This document shows positions 1 to 13,282 of a stretch of DNA of 64,000 nt, one piece after another. Where the stretch lies: NCBI GenBank assembly GCA_964304625.1, contig OZ199838.1, forward strand, positions 7,254,001 to 7,318,000, written 5' to 3'. The position numbers and the translations under genes are program-made. Numbering within the stretch: position 1 is the first letter of the stretch; each line of letters opens with the position of its first letter. This DNA comes from Kudoa neothunni. Its lineage: Eukaryota; Cnidaria. The notes under the pieces were generated by a model. That model did not search any database. It was not told where the DNA came from and saw nothing but the letters and a program-made list of their open reading frames with translations.

Positions 1-852
1 AAAAATCCATTTAACTTATATAATCAAATTCCTATGCATTTTCAAGTTTCGTTTGTGCATTGGGATGTTATTGATTACATTAGAAAATCTATGTATAGTT
101 TAAAATATATCATATTGTGTTCCCTCGAAAATATGACCTAGTCTTATATTAATTTTACACAAGAAATAGTTACTAGACCCTATATTTCTGACATAAAATC
201 AAAAGTATTATAATCTTACGTAACTATCTAAAAATGTAATGTAGATTAAGTTATTTAAAACAAAAAATTGTTATTATCTGCATGAAAAACGTAATTATTC
301 GTTATTGTTGTAGCTAAGGCCTATTAATGAAGATCCTGTCCAATAATCTCTATCAAGATACTCTAAAACAGGGGTCGGAAACCTACGGCTCGTCAGTTAT
401 CTCTATCCGACCCGCCATGCATTGACTGACGTACAAATTTTTCTTAATATCTAAAGTACCTAAATAATTTTTTGTTTTCACCTAGGACGTTTTTCCGAAT
501 GTTAACGTGTTGTCGATATAAATATTTCAATCGATTAAAATTCATTTTCATTCAATCTGAAAACCAGAATAAAGATGACTTCTAAAATAACGTTAAGATT
601 AATTCTATAAAAGTGCCAAACATTTTTAAGAAGGCATATAGGTATATCTAATGTTATTTGACATCGTCCAATAAATCGTTCATTCACAAGTTGAGGACGA
701 ATTGATTACACTGCGCTTGCTAATTATTAGAATATAATACATTTGATTCGATGTAATTTTATAGATCAAATAACTTTCATAAATGTTTATTTATATATTT
801 AAATTCAAAATTTTAATTAAGAATAATTTGACATTTTAGTAGATTAATTTAA

Positions 853-3154
853 CCCTTTCGTGCCAAATGTCCACCCTAGTACCCAAAAAATTAAACTTCC
901 CATAAGTATGCACGTTAAATTTATTCAGATGATTTATTGAATCATTACACTTTTTAAAAGTTAAATGTTTGTTTTCATTAATACCTAGTTAAGTTAACTA
1001 AGAGAACTAGCATTTATAGTAAGTTAAATAGTAATCCTTACACGAAATAAACAGGGAGTACAAGAAATTCAAATTTACGCACTTGCAGTCAGTTTTTTCT
1101 CATCGAAAAAAATTCGAATTACGAAACGTTAAAACGTGATTCAATGCGCTACATTTCATAAGATACATAACAACCTATCAAAATATAATGACTAATCAAC
1201 ACGTGAGTACTAGGATGGACATTTGGCATTCGTGGGTCTCCGGCTTTCGAACACATGGATCACGATTTGATTTTTAGATGTTCAAAAGAGGGAAACACGA
1301 CAACTGAAATTGTGGTATTTCCTGATGCGGATATTTCTGATCCAGAAGAATACGTTGAAGATTTTGGAACACAAAATCTCGAAGAAAGGGTGCTTGAAGC
1401 GTACACCGAAAATAATCAAGATTCAGACTGTTCTGATGAGGAAGTTGTACCAACCTTTAACTGGAATATAGGTGAAACCTTTGCAAATATGCCAAATAAG
1501 TCGGAGACGGAAGATATTGTTTTTAGTGAAGTTACCGATAGATTATTTCAACTTCTTTTTCAATGAAGACCTGGTTCTGTTAATTATTGAACAGACAAAT
1601 TTATATTCGGTTCAGCAAAATTCTAGTTTTCGAGTTGGTGAAGATGATATAAAAAAGTTTATAGGAACATTGATTATCATGGGAATTGTCAAAATGCCGA
1701 GATATCGTTGCTATTGGCCTAAAACTCTAAATTACCCACCTGTTTCTGAGTTTGTGTCGAGAACCCATTTCGAAAATATTTCAAAATATTTACATTTCAC
1801 TGATAATTCAAAAATTATCACGAATCCGAATTCTTCAGAATATGATAAATTTGCAAAGATTCGACCGGTTTTTGGATTCTATTAGAACAAATTGTTTGAA
1901 AGTTGAATGTGGACGAAAGAACTCAATTGACGAGCAAATTATTCCATTCAAAGGTAGGTGTAAAGTGAAACAATATGCTCCAAAGAAACCGACGAAATGG
2001 GGATTCAAAATGTTCGCGAGATGTGATCTAGTATCCGGTGACTTTGTTATAAAGTTGTGCGAGAGTTTACCCTTGTCCAAAACTTATTTTGTCTACTTCG
2101 ACAATTGGTTTACATTCATTCCTCTTCAAATTTTATTAAAAAAAGGACCATTTACTCGGTGGGAACTATTCGCAAGAATAGAGTAAAGGGATGTCCATTA
2201 CAGAATGAGACTGATTTAAAAACTCAGGGACGAGGAGCATTTGAGAGTCTGCACGACTCTAATAATAATATTTCCATAACGCGTTGGTTTGACGGATCTG
2301 TTGTAACTCTCTCATCAATCCATTCTTCAATCCAACCGATTAAAACGGCGAAAAGATTTGACCGTTCCAACAAATTCATGATTGACATTCCGTGCCCTGC
2401 AGTTGTAGCCGAATATAACCAAAATATGGGAGGAGTGGATCTTTCAGATATGTTGATGTCGCTCTATGTAATGAAACATAAATGTAAGAAATATTACACG
2501 CGAATTTTCTTCTGGGCCCTCAATCCATGTATTATAAATGCGTGGTTATTAATATAAGCGAAATTGTACGATTCGAAAAATTCCAAAGAGAGATATACTG
2601 GACTTGATGAATTTTTCATTGAAAATAAGTGAAGGTCTTCATTATTACCAAATAGCAAGTGCTCCCAAAAACGTGGTAGACCGTCTCTTAATAATTCTTT
2701 CGTAAAAATTGATGATAAATATGAAAGAACTGAGAGAATAAGAACACATCCTCCCAGTAATCATATTCGACTGGATAACGTAGGGCATTTTCCTGAAATA
2801 GTGTCAATTAAATCCAGATGTAGAATATGCCAACGAAAAACTCAATTTAAATGCACTAAATGTTATTTTTTTGTTGTATTGTGAAAGATAGAAACTGTTT
2901 TTTAAATTATCAAAGTTCAAATATCTAAAAAATTTTCAAATTTATTTTGTTTGTTTCTGTGCGCAATTCAATGCGCGAAATCGTAGTTTTACCACCTATG
3001 CCAAATGTCCACCTCAGTACCCACGTTAAAAACGGCTGAAATTATGCTTCTTATTAATTTATATCCCAATAAAATCATTAAATATAGGATTTTAGTGCCT
3101 ATAATATATTTTAAAAAATCGTGAAATGAAATAAAAAATATGGATACGAAAGAG
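853..3154 (+). mobile_element. piggyBac element A, whole at its ends, transposase broken
   Basis: TTAA duplications lie at 849-852 and 3155-3158. The tips are imperfect inverted repeats (CCCTTTCGTGCC at the left; right tip GGATACGAAAGAG reading toward TTAA). Near each tip is GTCCACC followed by AGTACCC, a decayed form of the 16-bp palindrome GTCCACTTTAGTGGAC seen in element D. The element is about 2.3 kb, typical of piggyBac, and sits inside a hAT MITE. The intact TTAA pair and recognisable ends suggest moderate age. Confidence 0.92.
1255..2883 (+). pseudogene. piggyBac transposase (DDE_Tnp_1_7), element A
   Basis: The start MDHDLIF is followed by an acidic N-terminal stretch, as in element D. 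The catalytic region is spread over overlapping frames. Recognisable blocks are IIMGIVKMPRYR, DEQIIPFKGRC (first catalytic Asp region), YFDNWFT (second) and GGVDLSD (third). The 3' end near 2815-2880 encodes CRICQRKTQFKCTKC, the start of the cysteine-rich DNA-binding domain. The reading frame shifts near 1550, 1880 and 2180, and a stop follows NAWLLI, so no functional protein is expected. Closest relative in the window is element D (the same MDHD start and FPDAD motif). Confidence 0.9.
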
Positions 3155-3232
3155 TTAATACGACCCGCGTTAGAGTCAGGGTATGTCTGTTCGGTCCGCC
3201 ACTCAAAAAGATTGCCGACCTCTGCTCTAAAA

Positions 3233-4449
3233 CAATGCCAGGTCTTATTTAAAATTCACATAAAAAATATTGTTAGGTTTTATTTTCGAGGAAATAAAAT
3301 ATGTAAGGGGGAATATGCGCTAGTATTAAGATACGACATTACTTACTTTAGTCGGATCAAGTTTTGATACTACAACAAATATTTTGTTCCGGAGATAATC
3401 CGTAATGATGATCGGTCAAGGTTTAATTAATACCAGATAATATTATTATTTCTTTCATATTCTATGAATTAAAAAATTTCCTGTTCTATATTTATTCAGA
3501 GATTAATTTTAAAAAATAATTCTTTATTGTAATAATATATTGTGATATTCGGCGTATGAACAACAACACACAAACCCGGATGAGTAAATATCAAGCTAAA
3601 GTAAACGATTACTGTATGCAGGATTTTAATCTTCCATATTTTGTAATCGCTTACTCTTTTATTCTATTGAAATCTGTAAAGAAAAAGATACAAATGAGCT
3701 TAAACAATAAATGTCATTTAGCGAGTTATCAGTTATCAAGAAAATGAATATAAAAAAGTAAATTCAGTCAAAATCAATATGAACAGGATTTGTTTGTTAA
3801 TTCATACGATTTCTCTGAACCCATTTTTTTCTTCTATAAGGAGAAGAAATATTTTTAACCTAACCAAAAATAAATATTAGTCGTATGGCACATTATACGG
3901 ATTAAATAAACCAGAATGGGGTTCGAACCGAAATGCCAATTAATAAACTTATTTAAGCTAAGCTCCTACGCATATTAATTAGAATACGCAAGTTTGGTCT
4001 TAAGAAAGATCTTAACTGATTATATCAGTCTCACCCTAAATATTCATACAAATTAAGCGAATAAACTCTATCCAAGTTTTCATAGTGATGACGAGGATTT
4101 TACAGCTCTAAGCGAGCGTTCAATGACTAAAAATATATACACCTAACATTTAATAAATTAAAAAGCTAGCATTGATATTATTAGTGGTGAACTAGCGTAT
4201 TCCGATGACGAAAGGATATCTAGGTTTAAATCTGCCTACTATTAATATAATTACACCTTCGACATTCCTTCAAAATGTTTTAACATAATACGACGTTATG
4301 TTATTTTTTTAATTAAAGTTAAATATGGTAAATTTTACCAATCAGATAGAACAATAAACAAAAAGTGGACCTGACGCGTCACCCAAACCAACAAGTGACA
4401 ATAATAAGACGAATGTTGTCGTGTGGATTCGAATTTCGTGTGACTCGCC
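3233..4449. other. No recognised gene (RAB2 upstream region)
   Basis: This AT-rich stretch lies between the MITE and RAB2. Short open frames, such as one at 3556-3747, show no recognisable domain. A lone GGTTCGAACC at about 3916 resembles a pol III B box but has no tRNA fold around it. The RAB2 promoter presumably lies at the right end, but no core element could be assigned. Confidence 0.5.
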
Positions 4450-5447
<998 letters not shown>

Positions 5448-5765
5448 TACTTTGGCATATATAAATTTTGCCCATTCTTCCGTTTCTACCACTTGACTAA
5501 TATTCTGCTAGTTAAAGTTTGCACAACCTACGGAATTTTTGTATTTTGGTTATGATGATTTCTGATAGTTGCATCGAATTATTTGTTGTGGTTTGTTGAT
5601 CAATTTTTTGTTTCTCTAAGTCTTAATGGCATTTAAATCAAGCGTCATAATGAATTTTTTTATGGTTACAGTGGGTGACGTTTATAAAATTAATTCAGTT
5701 GAGTTTTTTCACCTGAAAAATAATCTGATAAAAAAATCAATCAAGTATTGGAATGTAAGCGCATT

Positions 5766-6643
5766 CATTGTTGGGTAATACGCAGCATTTCCCTAAAATC
5801 GACCTTAAAATCGGGCGTGGGTACTAATTTATTTATATGTATAATCGGAAAAAATCTTCCTGATATTCTTATAATAAATAAAAAAAACAATTCAATAAAA
5901 TATTTTGGGTTAACACCAGAAAAATAGAAGCCAAAATATTAAAAATTTTATTGTTGTATTCATATTAAGTTTAAATAATATCCTATTAAAGAAATTTCAA
6001 ATTCTAAAATTAGATGAATGTGGAGCTGAAAATATTAAACAACCGAACAAACGACGAATTCATCAAAGAATCCACGAATGGATTACTTGGATAAGCCCAA
6101 ATATTTTAGGGTTGTTCATAATAGAAAATTATCTTTAAATATAATGAAGTTGTGAAGAAAATTATTTGAAACGTCTATGATGTTAGCTATGGTTAATTTG
6201 ACGATTTTAAAGAATTGTTTAATCTGCGTAGATTTAACGTTTGTAGTGATCCGAAACTCGTTGATGAATGAAAGTCTAAAAATTATCCTGAAAAATTGAA
6301 AACTGGAGAAGGATCTTTGGATAGAACCTGGCGACTTTCAACAATTTAAAACATTATTCAAGTGTCACTTTTGGAATTTGTGAATATCGAAGCAAAGACG
6401 ATGAAAAAGTAACAAAATTCCTCTGGTTATCCCATTAGAAACGGTTGATGTAAAAATATTATATCACAAATACAATTTAAATGCCTCAAATATACAACAG
6501 GTTATTTAACATCCAAATGGTGTGTAAGAAACGAGTAAAAGTAAGCGATGTTTTATAAAGTGGAATAATACAATAATTTCCAAAGAATAATCGACTTTCG
6601 GTTATACGCATGCGTTTCAAAAACTGTGCATTACCCAACATTG
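5766..6643. mobile_element. Tigger/pogo-like DNA transposon relic
   Basis: Imperfect inverted ends, ATTGTTGGGTAATACGCAG at the left and the complement of AATGTTGGGTAATGCACAG at the right, enclose about 880 bp. In the interior, plus-strand fragments such as FKELFNLRRFNVC and DPKLVDE, with stops between, resemble the CENP-B-type helix-turn-helix region of Tigger transposases. A similar motif, FKNRFNL, occurs in the relic at 32621-33692. No DDE domain remains and a TA target duplication is not clear. It lies between RAB2 and DENR. Confidence 0.55.
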
Positions 6644-7041
6644 TTGGCTAATTGGCATTTTTCTCCGGTCCTGAAGGGGTAACGTATCACCCGCCACCCA
6701 TTGCATTCATCATGCTTGCATTTTCGTTATTTGTTGACACACAAAATTTAAAATATACTGATTAAGTTAAATATTTCAAAAAGAATATCATAATTAGAGT
6801 ACAGATAAATATCATGCTCTATAAAAGCTTTTCGAAGTAATTACTAACTCGAATGGATTAATAAAAACTTGTATATCGTATACATTATCTCACTCATAAT
6901 TGGGGCATGCACTTTTCGATTTCGATCAATTCAAACCGTCAATTGTTCTAAAAATAAGTGTCAAAAATTGCATTCCTGAAGTATATCGCTCCCAAGCAAA
7001 TAACATGGCTTATTATTTCCGATTAGTACGCAAGCGTGAGA

Positions 7042-7888
7042 ATGTCCGACTCTGCTTCTGAGGATTTTATACACGTTGAACCACAAAGTGTATTCTACTG
7101 TAAAGGTTGTCATTTTTTATATCTCATTAGATTTTTTGTGCCGCATTAATTTGATCCTTAGTTTGTACACTGCCCCCAGAAGTATAAATTTGCAAGTTGA
7201 TATTAAACGTATTTCTTAATAGTATTGTTTCTACGGTAACAAATTTTTGCAATGCCTCGAATGGCTAAAGACAAACAACAGTGACTTGTATAACAAATTA
7301 TATGCGGATACTGAAGTACTGGAGTCCTTAAAAAAGCTTCACTTAAAGAATACTGACGCAGCAGGTAATATTGATGTGAATAATTAAATGCAGACATTAT
7401 TGAATGTGTTGCTATGTTGTTAGAAGCTGGAGAGGATGGGGAAAATTCGGGTAAAAAAGTAAAATTTATACTAGTAATCTGTGAACCATTGCTTTCGATA
7501 ATTTACGATTTGAATCAATGTAGAATGAACCTGCATCTGCTCCGAAAGTGAAAAAAGTGATTATCTCAAAAGAGCAGCGAAATAAAAAGAAATCTACCAC
7601 TATAATTAGTGGTTTGAAGAATTTCGGTACGTTCAGTTAGGGCAGTGTGATAATGATTGTTTTCTGATATTAGAAATTGATCTAAAAAAAGCAGCTAAAT
7701 TGTTTGCGAACAAATTTTCATGTGGTTCGTCGGTGTCTGCTAATAATGATGTTGTAATCCAAGGAGATGTTGTTGATAATGTATCCAATATAATAATTTC
7801 ACAATGGCCTAACGTATAATTTTTGTTCTGGGTATTGTTTAATTTTCTGTTATAGAAAATTACTCCCGAACTTATTGAAATTAAATAA
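7042..7888 (+). CDS. DENR: Density-regulated protein (DENR), SUI1-domain translation factor, seven exons
   Basis: DENR pairs with MCTS1 and acts on the 40S ribosome in re-initiation and recycling. Exons: 7042-7105, 7162-7181, 7223-7364, 7394-7458, 7524-7626, 7674-7813 and 7856-7888. Introns are 56, 41, 29, 65, 47 and 42 nt, all GT...AG and phase-consistent. They give 188 residues (human about 198). The N-terminus has the zinc-binding-like pattern YCK-VC...LPPEYC, followed by CLEWLKTN. A basic linker (KKVIISKEQRNKKK) leads into the SUI1 fold: NFEIDLKKAAKLFANKFSCG then VVIQGDV and a final ISQWPN, close to animal DENR. Exon 2 is only 20 nt. The longest exon codes 47 residues, so no long ORF marks the gene. 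An AATAAA lies near 7940. Confidence 0.93.
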
Positions 7889-8106
7889 ATCTGAAATTTG
7901 TGGCATTGTTCTTATATATTTCTTCTTGTACCTCGCGAATAAAAATGCAATACAACGTTAAATTAGACTCGTATTTAAGCAGGATATAGTATGAGTTAAC
8001 TTAACCGTATAGCAGTAACTTGTGTTATTTGCGTAATCAAAATCATAACTTTGAATCCATTATTACGCAATATTCACATTTGCACTTGCGCATCGTTGGT
8101 ACGGGA

Positions 8107-11100
8107 CAGGCACGTGCCGTGAGTATTTGCCCTGGGTAGGCAGCCGGTGCCTTGGTGCAAGAAAATTTCAACCAAAATTTTAACTATTTATATTTGCATA
8201 TAGGAAACTAAAAAATATCGAATCTATAAATAATTTTTCAAGAAAATTAGTTTTGATTTAATGAGTAAGAATTGTTGCTCAATAAATTTTGTAATAACTT
8301 ATTTACCGGAAATTGTAATTCCTATGTTGTATTTGTAGACTAAAAATAAAATATTACAATTCGAAATGGAATTTTTCAGGATTTTAAAATATTTACTTTA
8401 TTAAATTAACGTTTATGCGTGAGAATGCAATTAATTTATATTCCAACGATTTATTTGGAATGTGGACGGCTCCTTATCAAATTAAATAGGTTACAATAAC
8501 AATTGAATGATAAATTTTTATATTATAATGACTTGTATATCATGAAATTAATAATACTCCATTCTTAACAATTATTATGGAGGTAATATCTAGTTAACGC
8601 CATATAACATTCTTAATTTAAATTTTCGACTCTGTCCTACGTTACATAGACATCTAAATTAGATAACAAAGAAATCATTTTCACAATATTTTATAATACA
8701 AACCAATAATGTTATGATAGGCCCAAATAAAGCGGATAAATCATTGCTGTAAGTTAAGATTACAAAAATATTTGAAAGCTGGTGCTTTGTATCTTTCTAC
8801 TTATAAAGGAAACCTATTCTTCTTTCTTTTGTTGTAGTTAATATCAATCACCTTTTAATCGATATTAATGCAAGGGAAGAAGGTCGTTGGTTTGCCATCC
8901 TGTTTCTTGTGTAGCTTTTAATTCGTTTCGATGCAGAAAACGACCTTTCTACAGAAATGGTTGTTGCAGGAATCGTTAAAATTAATTGTAACAATTTGAC
9001 AACTTCAGGAAATATTTGGTCCAGTTGATTTTGGGAGATAAAATCGGACAATTTTTTAGGGGACTATTCATTGAATATGTGAGCATTATAAATTCCGGCC
9101 AAATCATCTTTCAGTCTTAAAATGTCAAAGCTTTTTTCATAATTCGTTTGCAGACTTTCAAGGGCACTCGTGTCAATTTGACATGATAAATTGTCAAAAT
9201 TATTTCCATTAATCAATGAAATAAACTTGGGATTTTCGAAATCATTAGATCTCGTTCTCAGGTTCTTTATTATATCACTGACTATTGTACCCAATAATAT
9301 TGCTTTTTCATTTTTTTTGTCACATTGAGGGGAAGGATAGGTCTAATTAAGATATTTTTTGACAATATTTTTCGAAATTATAATACAAGGACTTAAATAT
9401 TATGCGCATATCCTCAAGTTTTGTTATTGTTACATTGATTCTTTCGATACAATACGCAATGTCTATCATTTTCGTCTGCAATATATGGAAGAGCGCGTCA
9501 GCTAAAACGAAAATTTCATTATAATCATCAGTAAAAAGTATGTTGAGTCGTTTTTCAGCCAATTGTAAAGTCCAACACTTCGAAATACAGTGTCTGAATC
9601 CCAAAATTAGGGATTGTTGTTTACATTGTAGAAAAGTTTGCGAAGATCACCGTGATACTCCAATATCATCTGCACTAATTTTGAATTTGAATTCCATCTT
9701 GTTGCCGCTGCTGTTGGAATGCGTCTCAACACAATCTCCTCGAGAAATTGGACCCGTTTAGCTGAATTTTTGAAAAAATAAGAAAGTACTTCATAAGTCT
9801 TGAAAAGGCTCGTGCAATCAGGAATAAATTTGGCCGATTGTGACAACACAAGATTTAACTTATGGGCATAACAGTGAGTGAACAGCGCGGTCGATCTTTT
9901 GACTGAATTCCATTTAAATGGAATGCCATAACTATTGTTCAATCATACGATCGTGCGACTAATTTCTCTTCGATGTTGTATTTATATATGTTTTTAAATA
10001 CACATTCCGTCACACCATCCGCTGTTCTGCCACGAAGAGTATGAAATCCAATGAAAACATCCTTAATTTTCGATCCCAATACGTATCTTAATATTGTTGA
10101 ACATTGAGATGTGCATGAGGTATCGGTCGTCTCATCCGATTCTATCGCAACGACCGGAGCCTGTGCTAATTCCTTTTTAATATTATTCTCAAAAACCACC
10201 TTTATAGCCTCAATCAGATCATTTTGAATCCTGTTGGAAATGCCAGAAAAAACAGATGAATTCTGTAAATGATACAATAATTTGTTGTAAAATTTTGCGG
10301 TATAATTCGACAACTCCAAATAATTACCACGATTTAAAGGAAGCTTGTTTTCATTATCACCGCGAAAAGTAAGTTCTTGTTTAATCAAAAAGCAAACAGC
10401 GCGGATCAAAGTTTTCAATATCTTTCTGTTTTCCTTAACATTTTTATTGTGAAGTTCAATTGAAATATTCTTCTGTTTATCAATAAGCAATTCTACGCGT
10501 ATAGATCCAAATGTTTTCCATGGAACTTGATTTTGATAGTGTGCTGCGGATCGCTCATGCTTATTTAAAGCGATTGGTAAATTATTTAAGTCGAAATATC
10601 CTTCTTTGATCCACACACTTTCATTAGTCATCGAAAAAAGCAAACATTGAAAACAAAATAGCCTTATTGTTACAGCACACCCACATAACCCCTCTTTTTT
10701 CTTATATCACGAATTATTAAACGTCCTGATGATTGTCTTCCCTTTCAGTTGTTTAAGTTCTCTAAGACCAGGAGTCAGACTACCATTTCTTATAATTTGT
10801 AATTTATCTTCATAAGGAAGTTTTGAAAACTCTTTAAGCTATCTTCTATTCATATTTGAAGAGATGAAGTAAGACTAACAGAGGCGCGGGCTCTTCTTAC
10901 AAGTAGGACAATAACTAGTATTAACTTTGGGCGATATTCCCAATATAGTTGTCATATAGATTATCGTATTTTAAAAATTACCTTTAATTAAAATTAAGAA
11001 AAAATTGAAGAAACAGAACAATTTATTTGAATTAATAATACACGCGCAAATGGAATATTTTAGAAAGATCACGTGACTCGATAGTAGGCAGAATTTATAC

Positions 11101-11377
11101 TGCCTACGGTCGACCATTAAAAATGCAATGATGCGCAGAATGATGCGGCACGTGCTAGTCACGAAATTTTACGTGGATTTTAGATAACGATTAGAAGGCA
11201 GAGACGACTTGTGCCTATCTTGCTACTAATACCTCGAATATTTTGTAATTTTTTAAAAATATTTGAATGATTATTTTGGTTTTGAGATAAAAGGGATTTT
11301 ATCTTAATAAAATTAATTAATTTTGATTCAATAGGGTAGGCACTGCCTACCTTGCCTACCCTGACGGCACGTGCCTG
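8107..11377 (-). mobile_element. hAT transposon with ZMYM1/TTF-type transposase
   Basis: The ends are inverted repeats, CAGGCACGTGCCGT at 8107 and its near complement ending at 11377. The flanking 8-mers (GTACGGGA and GTGCAAAT) match poorly, so the target duplication has decayed or an end is misplaced. Subterminal regions are rich in GTAGGCA/TGCCTAC motifs, including the palindromic arm pairs 11084-11107 and 11335-11351. The element is about 3.3 kb, with the transposase on the minus strand. Confidence 0.8.
8848..10860 (-). pseudogene. hAT transposase, ZMYM1-like (TTF zinc finger, DUF4371, dimerisation domain)
   Basis: Read on the minus strand. The region near 10620-10670 encodes LFCFQCLLF...WIKEGYFDLNNL, the TTF-type zinc-finger tail. 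The 9939-10643 frame holds the catalytic-domain start (ESDETTDTSC). The next frame has HCYAHKLNLVLSQ and AAATRWNS. The C-terminus (8848-9051) has the hAT dimerisation signature TTISVERSFSASKRIKSYTRNRM. Frame changes or stops occur near 10650, 9940, 9605, 9320 and 9055, so it is inactive. Some changes could instead be mini-introns, but none was resolved. Confidence 0.88.
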
Positions 11378-11385
11378 GTGCAAAT

Positions 11386-12789
11386 AGGCACTATCTTTTT
11401 AGTAATCTTATTTGTATATAATATATTTGATATGTATAACTTAAGAGTGTATTTAATTCATTATATAATATAACCGAAAATTTCCTATCTACGATAAGAA
11501 ATTTTAAACAAAAATATTATAATAAAGACACAATTTTGGCGTCATACTTAATTTCACGACTTTCTTGCTTCCTCCATTTTTCGAGAAGTATTTCAAACAT
11601 AATATTTTTTCAATTTGTTAGACACGCAATTCTTTGTTAGAATTAATGTTGACGTGTCGTGATCGCCAATTAATGGTAGTAAGCACTGGCTATTGACATG
11701 GGCATTCTTAAACCTAAATGACGTCGGCGCATGCACATAACCATTTCTAATCCAAAAAATTCCTACATATAGCTGATGTATAGAGTTGAATATTTATAAT
11801 CTGACATATTTAATTATTTTGACCATTGCTGCCGCTCTTATGGGCCAAGCATAATTAATCACTGCCAAAATTACATTCATTGAGATGTTATGATCGGCCC
11901 CAATAGTCATTCCCCTTAAGTAATGATTGTAAAAATACATAAAAATTATTGTTAACTTATTTTTGTTTATTTAGACCACTTTTTATATCCGTAGAAAGAA
12001 AAGCTGAAGTTATTGAAAAATAATAAACAAAATTATGAGTTAATTCTACCATTCAAACACAATGACCCCATTATTATTTCCTTTTAATATTAAATTTAAA
12101 TAGTTATATGAAATCATTATTCCATCAGAAAATATATATTGAAGTATCAAAACAGCACTACTAACAACGTTTAGTCGATAAACGTCCTAAAAATACTGTA
12201 ATATCTATTGTAATTCGTAACTTAGCAACAAACGATATATATTGAAAACAAATTTTGCGCAATATTATAGTATTTGAAAATGAACTTTATGTGACAAATA
12301 AAAAAATTGATATAACAATTAATAGTTATTGATCCATCGTTATTTTTCAATTAGACGGAAATGTAACCAACAATAATAAAAATATTGTTATTATATAAGA
12401 AAATCTAATCAGATATTAGTGCAAAAATTTCAATTAAACCCAAAACCATATATGCGCATAAGATATATTGACAAACTAACTATTACGCTGATTATTACTC
12501 TTAAAAGGATCATTAACTAGGTTCATAATTAGGTGTAAAGACTCTAAATTGGAATAAGTGGTTGACTGAAATGTATCCATTCAAGTTGATTTATGATTCC
12601 TAGGCAGAAGAAAAAAGGTGACACGTCACCAACAACAACTTAATCTAATATCCACCAGGGAGTATCCATCCGAAGAGCAAGTTCGCCATCAAATCCTATT
12701 ACTTTTGGTCGTATTATTAACGATTATTATTATTCGAGCTTGTTGTTATTGTATTCGACTTTTATCGTTGATAAAAAACGCAAATTGTA
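11386..12789. other. No recognised gene (SMIM14 upstream)
   Basis: AT-rich spacer between the ZMYM-type hAT and SMIM14. An open frame at 12618-12806 overlaps the SMIM14 start in another frame and has no recognisable domain. No transposon ends were seen. Confidence 0.5.
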
Positions 12790-13282
12790 ATGTCGGGGAA
12801 AGATGATGATGTATGTGAGTATGTGTATGGTAGAAAGGCTCTAATGAAACGTCTACTAACCATGGTAACTAAGCTGATCCTAAAAAATTTTAACTGATTT
12901 TGTAGCTACGAACCGGAAGTTCAACATCCTCTCAAGAAGGTTTGATTCTACATAGTTATAAAAATTTAATTATTTGTTATAGCGAGCGGGGATAGTTCTG
13001 AGACTACTGGAGTGATAGTGATTAGTGTTCTTGGCTTGTTGCTAATGTTTTATATGTTATTGTAAATTGCATCTGGGGAGAAATTGTATATTGAATATTT
13101 TTTTAGTGTAAATCGTCAACGTAAATCAACCGAAAATATGGGTAAAAAGGTAAACATTGTGAAAGTTTATTCGGGGATTAATTAATGTTTAATGATAGGG
13201 TCCTTTGCCTCGGGGGCCTGACGGAGACGACAATCACCGTGGTGGCCCACCTCCCCCAAATTCAGGTTTTGGTGTTGAATAA
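12790..13282 (+). CDS. SMIM14: Small integral membrane protein 14 (SMIM14), five exons
   Basis: Exons: 12790-12864, 12906-12939, 12983-13061, 13107-13149 and 13199-13282. Introns are 41, 43, 45 and 49 nt, GT...AG, in phase, and give 104 residues (human SMIM14 is 99). Seen: N-terminal DVCEYV...ALMKRLLTMLR, comparable to CECVCSHEHAMRRLINLLR in vertebrates; a Ser-rich luminal stretch with SGD; one membrane helix, VIVISVLGLLLMFYML; then a basic stop-transfer NRQRK and a Pro/Gly-rich tail, GGPPPPNSG. The layout and motifs match SMIM14, an ER membrane protein of poorly known role. Small size and split exons hide it from ORF scans. Confidence 0.85.

Larger units (their letters stand above)
369..3224. 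mobile_element. Small non-autonomous hAT element (copy 1) split by a piggyBac insertion
   Basis: The ends are inverted repeats starting CAGGGGTCGG at 369 and finishing CCGACCTCTG at 3224. They are flanked by a perfect 8-bp duplication, CTCTAAAA, at 361-368 and 3225-3232, the hallmark of hAT insertion. Without the inserted piggyBac (849-3158) the element is about 550 bp and has no coding capacity. A related uninterrupted copy at 39116-39673 confirms both its length and the place where piggyBac entered. It was presumably mobilised by a related full-length hAT with CAGGGGT ends; elements with similar tips lie at 20082-23884 and 49047-51981, but neither is shown to be its driver. Confidence 0.9.

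Noticed and set aside
1835-2080. Minus-strand open frame inside piggyBac A
   Set aside because: It is the antisense of the plus-strand transposase, which carries recognisable catalytic motifs.
3140-3367. Open frame at the right end of the first small hAT element
   Set aside because: It runs across the piggyBac tip and the hAT terminal repeat into the flank, so it is not a gene.
3905-3935. GGTTCGAACC resembling a tRNA B box
   Set aside because: The sequence is self-complementary but the neighbouring bases do not form a T-stem on either strand and no A box or acceptor stem is present.
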